Origin: Notolepis coatsorum
Taxonomy: Eukaryota > Chordata > Actinopteri > Aulopiformes > Paralepididae
Assembly: GCA_963971535.1 (NCBI GenBank)
Contig: OZ020601.1
Location: 18,044,767 to 18,108,766, forward strand
Direction of reading: 5' to 3'
DNA length: 64,000 bases
Shown: piece by piece, positions 21,075-34,200 of the stretch
Layout of the letters: every line of letters starts with the position of its first letter
Numbering within the stretch: position 1 is the first letter of the stretch
The notes under the pieces: generated by a model
Seen by the model: only the letters and a program-made list of their open reading frames with translations
Told to the model about the DNA's origin: nothing
The model's database searches: none
Program-made: the position numbers and the translations under genes

Positions 21075-24000
21075 CACACACACACACACATCGAAATCAA
21101 ATAAGAAAGGTGCAAAGTATTGCCTTCCCCCCAAATAAATGATGAATTCATCATTTAAAACATTTTGGCGGGTCCAAAATCTATGTTGTTTACATGTTGC
21201 CTGCATGTATCCTCTCCATACCTCCCATTTCCCCACATGGAATGCACCTGATTGGATAAACGTGCTGCTAGTTGAGACACGCTGGTGCTCTAGTGGGACA
21301 CCTAGTGGCTCAATGATCTATATAGTCTTGGTCAACTAAGAGTTAAGACTCTCACCTGTCCATCCCTGCTGATCTGGACCATCTTGTTGTCGTTCCAGGG
21401 GTTGAGGAGCTGCTGGGTACACTGGAAGGGCAGGCTCTCCGTACGGACCCACGCCACGCCGAAGACCCCCCCGAGCCCCGGGGAGCCCCAGTCCTGGCAG
21501 CGCTCCTGGCTGATGACCGACGTCATGCGAGAAAAGCCCTGAGATACAAAGATCAAGCAGGAAGAAAGACAGTCAGGTTTTAAACTGTGTGGGTATTAAA
21601 CAGGAAGAAAGACTCATGTTTTAAACTGTGTGGGTATCAAACAGGAAGAAAGACTGGCAGGTTCTAAAGTGTGTGGGTATCAAACAGGAAGAAAAACTGG
21701 CAGGTTCTAAAGTGTGTGGGTATCAAACAGGAAGAAAGACTGTCAGGTTCTAAACTGTGTGGGTATCAAACAGGAAGAAAGACTGTCAGGTTCTAAACTG
21801 TGTGGGTATCAAACAGGAAGAAAGACTGTCAGGTTCTAAACTGTGTGGGTATCAAACAGGAAGAAAGACTGTCAGGTTCTAAACTGTGTGGGTATCAAAC
21901 AGGAAGAAAGACTGTCATGTTTTAAACTGTGTGGATATCAAGCAGGAAGAAAGACTGTCAGGCTGTGTGGGTATCAAACAGGAAGAAAGACTGGCAGGTT
22001 CTAAACTGTGTGGGTATCAAACAGGAAGAAAGACTGTCAGGTTCTAAACTGTGTGGGTATCAAACAGGAAGAAAGACTGTCAGGTTCTAAACTGTGTGGG
22101 TATCAAACAGGAAGAAAGACTGGCAGGTTCTAAAGTGTGTGGGTATCAAACAGGAAGAAAGACTGGCAGGTTCTAAAGTGTGTGGGTATCAAACAGGAAG
22201 AAAGACTGTCAGGTTCTAAACTGTGTGGGTATCAAACAGGAAGAAAGACTGTCAGGTTCTAAACTGTGTGGGTATCAAACAGGAAGAAAGACTGTCAGGT
22301 TCTAAACTGTGTGGGTATCAAACAGGAAGAAAGACTGTCATGTTCTAAACTGTGTGGGTATCAAACAGGAAGAAAGACTGTAATGTTTTAAACTGTGTGG
22401 ATATCAAGCAGGAAGAAAGACTGTCAGGCTGTGTGGGTATCAAACAGGAAGAAAGACTGTCATGTTTTAAACTGTGTGGGTATCAAACAGGAAGAAAGAC
22501 TGGCAGGTTCTAAAGTGTGTGGGTATCAAACAGGAAGAAAGACTGGCAGGTTCTAAAGTGTGTGGGTATCAAACAGGAAGAAAGACGTCAGGTTCTAAAC
22601 TGTGTGGGTATCAAACAGGAAGAAAGACTGTCATGTTTTAAACTGTGTGGGTATCAAACAGGAAGAAAGACTGTCAGGTTCTAAACGGTCTGAGTCAATA
22701 TTTGTGAACATGAGCTACTCTCTTTTTTGATTCTATAGTAGTGGTCTCAGTCCTCAAACAGAACATGTACCTATGAACTCAGAACATTCCCCTGGGTGCT
22801 CTCTTTATGGAGCAGCTACTGACTTTAAATTTGATGACTAGGGCACTCTAGTTTTTGGATTTGGGAAAGAGTTGCTAATTTTCTCTAATATTGTTATACA
22901 GTCTCAGACCAGAGGAATAACATGTATGAATTCTGAAATTGGCCACATTATAAAAACACCCCATTCCTCAACCAAACCAACATCAGCCTACTGATGTACG
23001 CCTCCAGAACCCTGAAGCACGCAGGCAAGATTGTGGCCGACCCGTACCACCCCGGTCAGTCACAATCTGTTTGAGACACTCCCCTCTGGCAGGAGGCTGC
23101 GGTCCATCAGGGCCAAAACCTCACGCCACAAGAACAGATGAACCCCATGGTTTGGTTTTTATAATGATGGGGCAAACAATTTTATGACAAAGGCCCACAG
23201 TGTCCTTATTTTTTTGTATCCTCTTTTTCTCCGCCTGATTTTCTATGCTTTTCTCCCAATCCCAATTTAGTCGTTATGCCAATTCCCCCCCTCCCCTACC
23301 TGGTTGTTGTGCGCATGTTCCCCCTACTGGTCGGTACAAGGGAACCCTGAAGTTTACCACATGCTTCCTCCGACACATGCGGAGACAGCCAGCGGCTCTC
23401 TTTTCACCTGGCAGCGAGGACTCTCATTGGTGAAGTGTAACGCGTGGGAGGTCACGCTGCCTTCACCACTTCCTGCCTTTCGTCTCTCTAGTCCTGCAGA
23501 CGTCTCTAGTCTGCCTCGTCCTACAGACGTCTCTCTAGTCTGCAGATGTCTCTCTAGTCTGCCTCGTCCTGCAGACGTCTCTCTAGTCTGCAGACGTCTC
23601 TCGTCTGCCTCGTCCTGCAGACGTCTCTCTAGTCTGCAGACGTCTCTCGTCTGCCTCGTCCTGCAGATGTCTCTCTAGTCTGCAGACGTCTCTCTCGTCT
23701 GCCTCGTCCTGCAGATGTCTCTCTCGTCTGCCTCGTCCTGCAGACGTCTCTCTAGACTGCAGACGTCTCTCTAGTCTGCAGATGTCTCTCTAGTTTGCAG
23801 ACGTCTCACTAGTCTGCAGACGTCTCTCTAGTCTGCAGACGTCTCTCTAGTCTGCCTCGTCCTGCAGACGTCTCTCTAGTTTGCAGACGTCTCTCTAGTT
23901 TGCAGACGTCTCTCTAGTTTGCAGACGTCTCTCTAGTCTGCCTCGTCCTGCAGACGTCTCTCTAGTTTGCAGACGTCTCTCTAGTTTGCAGACGTCTCTC

Positions 24001-27000
24001 TAGTTTGCAGACGTCTCTCTAGTCTGCCTTGTCCTGCAGATGTCTCTCTAGTCTGCAGACGTCTCTCTAGTTTGCCTTGTCCTGCAGATGTCTCTCTAGT
24101 CTGCAGACGTCTCTCTAGTTTGCAGACGTCTCTCTAGTCTGCCTCGTCCTGCAGACGTCTCTCTAGTCTGCAGACGTCTCTAGTTTGCAGACGTCTCTCT
24201 AGTCTGCCTCGTCCTGCAGATGTCTCTCTAGTCTGCAGACGTCTCTCTAGTCTGCCTCGTCCTGCAGATGTCTCTCTAGTCTGCAGATGTCTCTCTAGTC
24301 TGCAGATGTCTCTCTAGTCTGCTGAACTACTATGGAAACTCAGTTGAGCAAATGACATCTGTTGACAATGGTCCACTAAAAACCAGTGCCATTACGCCTA
24401 ATTGAATCGATGACCTTGGGAATGGAAATTTAATCGGGGGGGGGGGGGGGGGGGGGGGGTTAATCAGTGCCGCACCCCAACCGTAGTATTGGAGCATCAC
24501 GCCGGTTGGTTCTACGCCTGGGCTCACCTGGAAGTGTCCAGAGCCCTGGACGGAGAAAACGAGGAAGACTGCGCTGCTGTTGCAGAAGGCTCTGTTGAGC
24601 TTGGGCTCGTTGTTGGGCGTGGTGGACCAGATCCCCTTCTGCTGCGAGGTGTCGATGTTCCGCAGGTTGCTGCTCTTCATGATGAAGTAGCGCACCGAAG
24701 ACAAGGGCGGCCGCGGGAACGGCATCTTGGAGTGCTGGAGGAACGGAGCCCAGCGGCGGGTCAAGATACAGAGAGAAAGGAGGGGACGGACTACAGTATA
24801 CGTATGTTCACATCGCCAACCAACAGTGTTCTCTAGTCTAGAACCTATTAAGACCATTAACCATTTGGAAACGTTAACCCACCTCCCTGGTTGCTGCTGT
24901 ATAGCCCCTTCATGCACCGCCTCCCTGAGTCATGGTTGCTGCTGTATAGCCCCTTCATGCACCGCCTCCCTGAGTCATGGTTGCTGCTGTATAGCCCCTT
25001 CATGCACCGCCTCCCTGAGTCATGGTTGCTGCTGTATAGCCCCTTCATGCACCGCCTCCCTGAGTCATGGTTGCTGCTGTATAGCCCCTTCATGCACCGC
25101 CTCCCTGAGTCATGGTTGCTGCTGTATAGCCCCTTCATGCACCGCCTCCCTGAGTCATGGTTGCTGCTGTATAGCCCCTTCACGCACCGCCTCCCTGAGT
25201 CATGGTTGCTGCTGTATAGCCCCTTCATGCACCGCCTCCCTGAGTCATGGTTGCTGCTGTATAGCCCCTTCATGCACCGCCTTCCTGAGTCATGGTTGCT
25301 GCTGTATAGCCCCTTCACGCACCGCCTCCCTGAGTCATGGTTGCTGCTGTATAGCCCCTTCATGCACCGCCTCCCTGAGTCATGGTTGCTGCTGTATAGC
25401 CCCTTCCGGACAAGCACTGGACTCTAATTAATGGCACATTAATCTGAGGCGCTGTATGTCCAGGTAATGACAAACTGTGCTCATGTCCGAACGCAGTTTA
25501 TGAGTAATGATTGTGATTGATTGATTCACTCTGTAAACCAAGCACAGTATTACCATATGTGCAAAAATGCTTCTGATGGTGTCATTATTGGAATAATGAC
25601 AGTACTTTAAATTCCCCTAGAATACCATTTAACCATTTTCCTTTTTTATTAATTTATCTTCAAGTGCTACAAAGTTGCATCAACTGCTGCTCTCCGTTCC
25701 TCTTCGTCAGTTGGAAGTGTGGCATCAGAGCACTGCGCGACTTTGGACTGAAGTCGTTCCTAAAGACAACTTGTGTTTTAAGTGTGGCATCAGAGCACTG
25801 CGTGACGTTGGACTGAAGTCGTTCCTAAAGACAACTTGTGTTTTAAGTGTGGCATCAGAGCACTGCGCGACTTTGGACTGAAGTCGTTCCTAAAGACAAC
25901 TTGTGTTTTAAGTGTGGCATCAGAGCACTGCGCGACGTTGGACTGAAGTCGTTCCTAAAGACAACTTGTGTTTTAAGTGTGGCATCAGAGCACTGCGCGA
26001 CGTTGGACTGAAGTCGTTCCTAAAGACAACTTGTGTTTTAAGTGTGGCATCAGAGCACTGCGCGACGTTGGACTGAAGTCGTTCCTAAAGACAACTTGTG
26101 TTTTAAGTGTGGCATCAGAGCACTGCGCGACGTTGGACTGAAGTCGTTCCTAAAGACAACTTGTGTTTTAAGTGTGGCGTCAGAGCACTGCACGACGTTG
26201 GACTGAAGTCGTTCCTAAAGACAGATGGAGCGGGGATCGCGTCTATATTTATCACAGCCGAAGAGTGCGTCGCGTTTCTCTGATTGGCCATGTGACCGCG
26301 GCAGCGCGACAGTGCGGAAATAGGCTGCATCCTCCACGTCAAGAAAGACAGACAGGCATTCTCTGTGACAAACCCTAACCTTAACCAACTCCGAAAGAAT
26401 GCCTAACCTTAACCCTCCCTAACCTTAACTTAACCCTAACCTTAACCAACTCCGAAATAATGCCTAACCTTAACTTAACCCTAACCTTAACCAACTCCGA
26501 AAGAATGCCTAAAAAAAGAAAATTGAAGTGATTCGAACTTGTGACCAACCGCACCGCAGGCTCCACAGCACGGCGGCGTACCAGTTGAGCTAAGCGTCGA
26601 TGGAAAAACATCTGGGATTACGGCTACATAATGCCGCAAGCTCTGCCGCGGAGCGGCTGCCGCGCTGCCGCGGGGCGTGTCGCAGCCAATCAGGGAAAAC
26701 GCGGAAGCACTCGGCAGCACTCTTCGGCTCCAATTAAAGAATAGGCGCGGGGATCCCGTCTCGGACCAAAAGCCACTCTGAGGCCGATGGATATGTGTTG
26801 ACAATAATGAGTGTGCTCTCCCGTCATCCATTCAAAGTGATTGACTGATTGACACCAGCTGAGTGATGGACTCATTAATATCAGCTGAGTGTCTGTATAT
26901 AAGAGCGACCTTCACAAATAAAAATGTTGCTTCCTTGATACACGGATTCAGTCTCTCAGCGTTTTATTCCTTCTCTCTATATACTGTATAGTCCAGGTTA

Positions 27001-30000
27001 TGATGTCTAGCCAATACGCAATATCCGACATTCAACAGGTTATGGGCCCAGAGCGCTAGAATCATGACGACCAGACAATCGGAAGGGAGTTCGCGTTGGT
27101 CTCGTCTAGCGTTTGACGGAGATGAACAAAAGTATGAACTGTGGGAGACTAAGTTCATGGGCCATCTCCGGCTACGGAGACTAAAGGGCACTCTCGAAAC
27201 GGATCTCCCTGACGAGGCGTCTGCTGACGAGTTGAGAGAAGATGGTGAGACAAACGCATTGATATACACAGAGACGGTACTGAATTTCACATCCATGAAC
27301 ATAATAGGCTGTATTATTTGCCCATAGTGGATGACCAATGTGATCAGAGCAAGGGCTGTTTTGATATACAGACATGGCATGAAATTCTAGGACACTGCAA
27401 TTATGCTGATGTTGAGAAACTCCAGCCTATTGTTGATGGTATGACTATTAAAGGGAAAATTGACAAGTCTAAACTGAACTGTGAAGTGTGCACTCAGGGA
27501 AAGTTTGTACAAAGCTTCAACAGGAAGCCTGATGTGAGAGCCAAAAAGGTTCTAGAGTTGGTGCACACAGACCTAGCGGGTCCTATTGACCCAGTGTCCA
27601 TAGATGGGCATAGATTTACACTTTCGTTTACTGACGACTACTCAAGTACTGTGTTTATCTATCATCTGAAGCATAAGAGTGATACTGTGCAAGCAACAGA
27701 GCAGTTCATAGCTGACACCGCCTCATATGGGAGGATCAGACGCATCCGGTCTGATAATGGTACAGAATACACTGGTAAAGAGTACCAAGGGCTACTGAGG
27801 AAAAATGGTATAAAGCATGAGACGTCATCACCATATTCGCCACATCAGAATGGTACTGCAGAACGCCAGTTTAGGACTCTTTTCGACATGGCTAGATGCA
27901 TGCTATTAGAGAGCAAGCTCCCAAAAGAATTATGGCCTTATGCAGTACAGACTGCAGCTCAAGTAAGGAATAGATGTTTTAACAATCGCACTAAACAGAC
28001 ACCTCACATGCTGCTGACAGGGAAACGTCCTAATATGTCTAGGATGCAGAAGTTTGGAACTCTGTGTTATGCCTACAGACAGCACAAGAAAAAGTTAGAC
28101 CCTAGGAGTGAGAAGGGCTTCTTTGTCGGGCATGACAAGAAGAGCCCAGCTTACCTGGTTTTCTACCCCGACAGTGGAAAGGTGAGAAAGCACAGGCTGG
28201 TCAGATTTATGCCAAAAACAGTAGGTGAGCAGCAGACACAGACTGAGATATTCATAGATGATGAGGATTTTGGTGGGCCACTTAGGGCTAGCACAAGCAA
28301 ACAAATGGATGCTAGTCCAGAGACTGCTAAACAGCAGATTCCTGTGACCAGGCCAGAGAACAGCCAGGATCAGGCTAGAGAGGAACAGGAGGTCAAACAG
28401 GAGTCTCCACGCTATCCTTCTAGGGACCGGAAGAAGCCAGATTATTTTGGTGATAGTGTATATGAAGTAAGTCAAGACCAGACACAGGTTAATGTTGATT
28501 ATTGTTACAAAATGTTGTGTAACATACCTTTAACTTACAGTGATGCAGTGAAGTCACCCGAATCAAAGGAATGGGTCAGTGCCATGGAGGATGAAATGCA
28601 ATCACTGAGAGAGAACGGTACATTTACTTTGACCAACTTGCCACAGGGCAAAGTTGCAGTGGGGGGTCGATGGGTGTATGCTATCAAGAAAAATGCAGAT
28701 GGTACAGATAAATACAAGGCACGATATGTTGCTAAAGGCTACAGTCAGAGAAGGGGTGTTGACTATGGAGAGACTTTTTCTCCCACAGCCGACCTGACAA
28801 GTGTCAGAGTATTGATGCAGAAAGCTGCACAAGAAAATTTGATTTTAAATCAGATGGACGTTAAAACTGCCTACCTACATGCACAGATAGATTATGAGAT
28901 ATACATGGAACAGCCAGAGGGTTATGAACAGACATCTGGCACAGAGACATTGGTGTGTAAACTAGAGAAGTCACTGTATGGTCTAAAACAGTCTGGCCGG
29001 AATTGGAACAACATGTTACATGACTATCTAATTGTGAATGAATTTGTGCAAAACCCTGCTGATCACTGTGTATATACAAGAGAAACTGAGCATGAGAAGG
29101 TAATCATGATTATATGGGTTGATGATTTGGTTCTTGCAGCCAGTAATGAGAATGGAATGAAGGCTGTAAAAGAGATGCTCACAAGGAAATTTCAGATGAA
29201 GGATATGGGCAGATTGACACACTTCCTAGGAATCGACTTTGAACAGTGCGATGGATGTGTGACAATGTCACAGAAGCAGTGTGTAAAGAACATGCTAGAG
29301 AGGTTTGACATGCAGGACTGTAAACCCAGATCAACACCATGTGAGCGGGCACTCGATTACACTGAAGGGGCAGGACTAATGAATGATGTCACCCGGTATA
29401 GAGAGGTGGTCGGTAGCCTAATCTATCTTACTATGTGTACTAGGCCAGATCAGTGTTTCATAGTGAGTAAACTGTCTCAGTATTTTAACAAACCAACTGA
29501 GGAACATTGGGCTACTGTCAAACATGTATTGAGGTTCTTAAAGGGCACCAGTGATAAAATGTTGTGTTACAAGAAGTGTAATTCTGATTTGAGGTTACAG
29601 GCTTACAGTGATGCGGACTGGGCAGCAGATGTCACAGACCGACGCAGCACAACAGGGTACTGTGTTAGTCTACATGAGACTGGTCCATTGGTCTCATGGA
29701 AGACCAAAAAGCAACAGACGGTGGCATTGTCCACATGTGAAGCAGAGTACATGGCACTAGCTGCAACCACCCAAGAGTGTTTACACCTGGTACAACTGCT
29801 GACACATATGGATGCATGTAAGTATGCACCACCCATTGATCAGGGAACCATAGGATTAGCTAAGAACCCAGTCTGCAGACAAAGATGGAAACACATAGAC
29901 ATAAAGTACCATTTTATCAGATCTACAGTACTAAATGGACAGATCTGTTTGCGATACTGTCCCACAGATCAAATGGTGGCTGATGTATTTACCAAACCAG

Positions 30001-31212
30001 CAACTAAGGACAAACTAAATAGGTTCACAAAGGTTATGTTTGGGAGAGAAACCACATCAGTGTGAGTAGTGACCAAGCGGTCACATTTTTTGTTTTTCTT
30101 GTTTATTTCAAAATGTTATAAGAGTGCCAGTGAAAGAAAATGGACTGTGTAAATAATGAAATCCAATGATTTATGTTCTTGTTTCACTCAGGAGAGGAAC
30201 CATATCAATGACGGCCTTCGTTTGATTAATGGAATGTAAAAGTGTTACAATAACCGATTGTTATTATTATTTTTCCTTCTCCAGTTTAGATAGGTCAGTA
30301 GATAGCAAGTGGGGGTGTTGACAATAATGAGTGTGCTCTCCCGTCATCCATTCAAAGTGATTGACTGATTGACACCAGCTGAGTGATGGACTCATTAATA
30401 TCAGCTGAGTGTGTGTATATAAGAGCGACCTTCACAAATAAAAATGTTGCTTCCTTGATACACGGATTCTGTCTCTCAGCGTTTTATTCCTTCTCTCTAT
30501 ATACTGTATAGTCCAGGTTATGATGTCTAGCCAATACGCAATATCCGACATTCAACAATATGTGTGAATGAATACCTTTCCTGAGGAGGTCGGGGAGCAG
30601 CTGCTGGAGGGGCTGTTGAAGACAGTAGAGTCAGAAGACGGGGTGGAGGAGGAGTGCAGTGAGGCCTTTTCTCTGACGTGAGGCCTGGCTTGGAGCGGGG
30701 CAGAGGCTGGGGACAACCTGGAAGACCTGTGTGTGTTAATAATAATAATAATAATAATAATAACTTTATTTGTATAGCACTTTTCATACAGAGCTTGCAG
30801 TTCAAAGTGCTTCACAACAATAAAAAATACAGGCATAAGCGAGCATAAAAAATAAAAAATGTAAATACAAAGAGGTAGCAAGGTTAGGCAAATCAGTTCT
30901 TCAGCAATACAAATAATAAAATAGAATTGATTAGATAGAGTAAAAAAGTGCGGTTTGATTCAGTTTAAAATAGGCTAAAAATAATAAGATAGAACGGACA
31001 GTAAAAAGTGTGATAAGATTGTTCAATAAAGAAAAATATATAACAAGGGAGCAGTGTATCGCTCTTAGTACTTTGAGTTTCCATCGCTCTTAACACTTTC
31101 TAAGTTACCTTATAGAACAACAGAGCAGTGTGTCGCTCACAACAACAGAGCATCACTCTAACATCATAGAACCGACATATGAATTTCATTGGAAGTGTAT
31201 GAAAGTAGGTAG

Positions 31213-31248
<36 letters not shown>

Positions 31249-34200
31249 GAGCATATAACGAGATCTAGCATCCCAATAGGCTCTCTGTTTACAGTTTGAT
31301 TCAGTAATACAAATAATACAAATAGTTTAAAATGATTCAGTTTAAAAATAGTCATCAGTAAGAAGTAAAAAGTAGGGATGTCCCGATCGCCTTTTTTTGC
31401 TTCCGATCCGATCCCGATCATGTGATTTTAAATATCTATCGATCCGATCGTTTCCGATCCGATCTTTCACATTAGTAATCAATTTTGACGCATTTTTGTC
31501 AGAAACTGGCAGAACAACAAGCCCATCTGTTGCCTACAGTCCGGGGCGCGAGAGCGGAGGCTTTTGTTATTACATTCACCCTGAGAAATGTGCTTCTGCT
31601 TCATATGAGAAATATTAAAAGTTTCAATATATGTTTGCACATTAGTATACATTCAGTGTTCGACTTACGTAATGGTCCATTCTGGTCTGAAACGCAGACG
31701 ATAATCCTCAGTCACGTAACGTTATCCTCCAGGTGAAAAGTTAGTCTGAAAACTTCGCCTCGAGCCTGTCCTCCTTGCAAACATTGCAACTGGCTTGACT
31801 TTCTATTTTAAAATGCTTAGTTCCAAACCTCTGACATTAAGTCTAGCTGCTCAAGTCAGTGGATATTAACCGTGTTTCGGGAGCGACGTGTTGTACTGTT
31901 GTTGTGATGTGGTCGAGCGTGTAGCGTCTAAATTAAAGGGGTGTTTGTTGCAACGGTGAAAATTAAAGGGGAATGTGTTTGTTGTGGACAATTATTCTGC
32001 TCTGTGTGACAATAAATACATTAATGATGATATATTATATGTAATTTAAAACCAAAACTAAGGCCTCCGTATGAGTTTAAGACGTGGACATGGTCATGTT
32101 TGTTGAATAAAATTTCTCTTTTTTTGACTGCCGATTTTTATTATAATTTTTTCCCGATCCCCGATCCTCTGAAAAGCACGTGATCGACGCCGATTCCGAT
32201 CACGTGATCGGATCGGGACATCCCTAGTAAAAAGTGTGATAAAATAGTTATCTTAAAATTACAGCTTTTTTCCCATTCTGAGCTCCTGTAGGGGCTGCTG
32301 TACCAACGGGAGACTCGGTTGATGAAATATGATTTCAGATCGCTAATAAAACGATATTTGTCGTCATCGGCACTCAGTGGGGGGGCTAATAAAACGAGTT
32401 ATGACGTCCCTGGCACTGAAAGTGTTAAACCAGGAAGTGAAAGCACTGTTGATAAGGCTGTAGCCTCCACTACTGTGTAGTGCCCTGCGCTGCAACACAA
32501 CTAACAGAAGAGTGAAAAAAGAAACGCTCATGGACCTGCGGTCTGTCGTTGACTGCTCGCTTGTGTTGTTCGTTGGATTAGTTTTGGATTATTTGGGCTC
32601 GCCAAACCAACTATCAAAACGTACACGGACTCAATCTCTCACGTTGACTGAACTGTCACTGTGTGTCAGACCCTGGATGCTTTCAAACCTATACCTCTGA
32701 TTGGCTTACCGTGCCATTTTACTCAACCTCAGCCAATCGCGCACTGTCCACTAACTAAGGAAAAAAAGTATTGCTTCCGTCTGATGAAAAAAATCATAGT
32801 AACTTTTTGGCAGTAACGGTAACAGCGTTATTAAGATTGGAAGAGTAATCCGTTAGATTACTAGTTACTGAAAAAACTAACGCCTTTAGTAATGCCGTTA
32901 TTTATAACACCGTTATTCCCATCACTGATCATCAGCATAAATCGCTATACCCATAGGCGGTAGGTGAGCTGGACATTAGGGTAGGCTATCGATGGGATGG
33001 GACTCGCATGGAGCATGCAAAATGTTTCCTTTTTCTTTTTTGCTTGCACGCAAACGGTGCTGTCCAGGTTCTGATTTCATACAATACACACTAGGCTACT
33101 GAATGAATGAATGAATGAAAACTTTATTTAACAGATTGCAGAATGGGTACAATACAGTACGGCTCAATACATACAATTGTTAAGGGGATGCAGACCTGAG
33201 AAAGACGTTTGTCTTGTTTCCATCAGGGTCCCCCATTTTCAATTCATATAGACATATATGACATACATGACATACAGATAGTCAGTACTGCTACATCTAT
33301 ACATTTATGACATACCAGATTTGCAAATACAGTACTGTTTGTGATACAGAAGGAGTCAAGAAAAGGGAGTATATACATTTGACGTAGAAACTGTACATTG
33401 GAGGTTGGGTGGGGGGGGTTGGGTACATTGGGATATTGACAACCATACTGGGTAATTTACATTGGAGGTGGTTGGGGGGGGGGGGGGGGGGCGGGGGGCA
33501 TACTGTATAAACAAGTAACACTGTACATTGAGGGGGGGGGGGAGGAGACACTGTACAAACAAACACAATTGTACATTGAACTATTGACAAAACCATACTA
33601 GGTAAATGACTGTACATTGGAGGGGGTTGGAATGATTGGGTTAGGATATTTACAGGGGCCAGTGTTGAATTGCAGTCTCCCGTAGGTGTCCCTTGAGAGA
33701 GGTTTTGAAAGTGGGTAGTGATCCACATTCCTTTACAGCTTTGGGTAGGGCGTTCCACATTGATGTGGCATAATTGCGAAACGTGTTTAGTCCCTTATTT
33801 GAGCCGAATCTGGGTTTGACATGATTTGTGGAGCTCCCTCTGGTGTTGTGATCGTGGTATTCACTGACCTTTGGGAAGTATTTTGACATGTACATGGGTA
33901 CCTTGGTCGTGTAGTGTATCTTGTAGACCAGGCCCATTGCAAGTTGTTGTACTCTGTCGTCTACTCTAAGCCATCCTAGGTTGTCGAAGTGGGCAGGGGT
34001 GAGGTGGGTTCTAGGAGTAAGGTCAAGCAGTAGTCTGACCAGTTTGTTTTGAGATGTTTGTAATTTTGTTTTTAGCGCCTTTGAGGTGCTTTGGTACCAT
34101 GAGGTGCAAGCATAGTCGTAGTACCCCTGAATGAGTGCTCCTGCCAGAGTCTTCAGGGTGTTCTTGTTTACCAGAGAGGAGATCCGGTACAAGAATCGAG

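Larger units (their letters stand above)
26796..30557 (+). mobile_element. Ty1/Copia LTR retrotransposon, recent internal-deletion derivative
   Basis: Two 242-bp LTRs (26796-27037, 30316-30557) start TGTTGACA and end TTCAACA and differ at two positions. ATATG flanks both sides (26791-26795, 30558-30562), a 5-bp target duplication. A primer-binding site follows the 5' LTR and a purine tract precedes the 3' LTR. Inside are a gag start and a long pol frame with integrase, reverse transcriptase and RNase H in Copia order. The rest of gag, the zinc knuckle and protease are missing, and pol is out of frame with gag. It lies in a YTHDC2 intron, antisense to the gene. Confidence 0.95.

Noticed and set aside
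24727-25431. Long open frames on both strands (234, 178 and 186 codons)
   Set aside because: They are readings of a 45-bp tandem repeat, which keeps any stop-free frame open; no start context, introns or family similarity.
17600-26225. CRISPR-like regularly spaced repeats
   Set aside because: Units are contiguous tandem repeats without unique spacers, in a eukaryotic genome with no cas genes.
26360-26510. Telomere-like CCCTAACC repeats
   Set aside because: The unit is not a clean TTAGGG array and the same core lies in the foldback at 16993-17373, so it belongs to that element family.
33297-33758. A 153-codon proline-rich frame
   Set aside because: It translates C-rich runs in the 3' UTR of the LINE copy.
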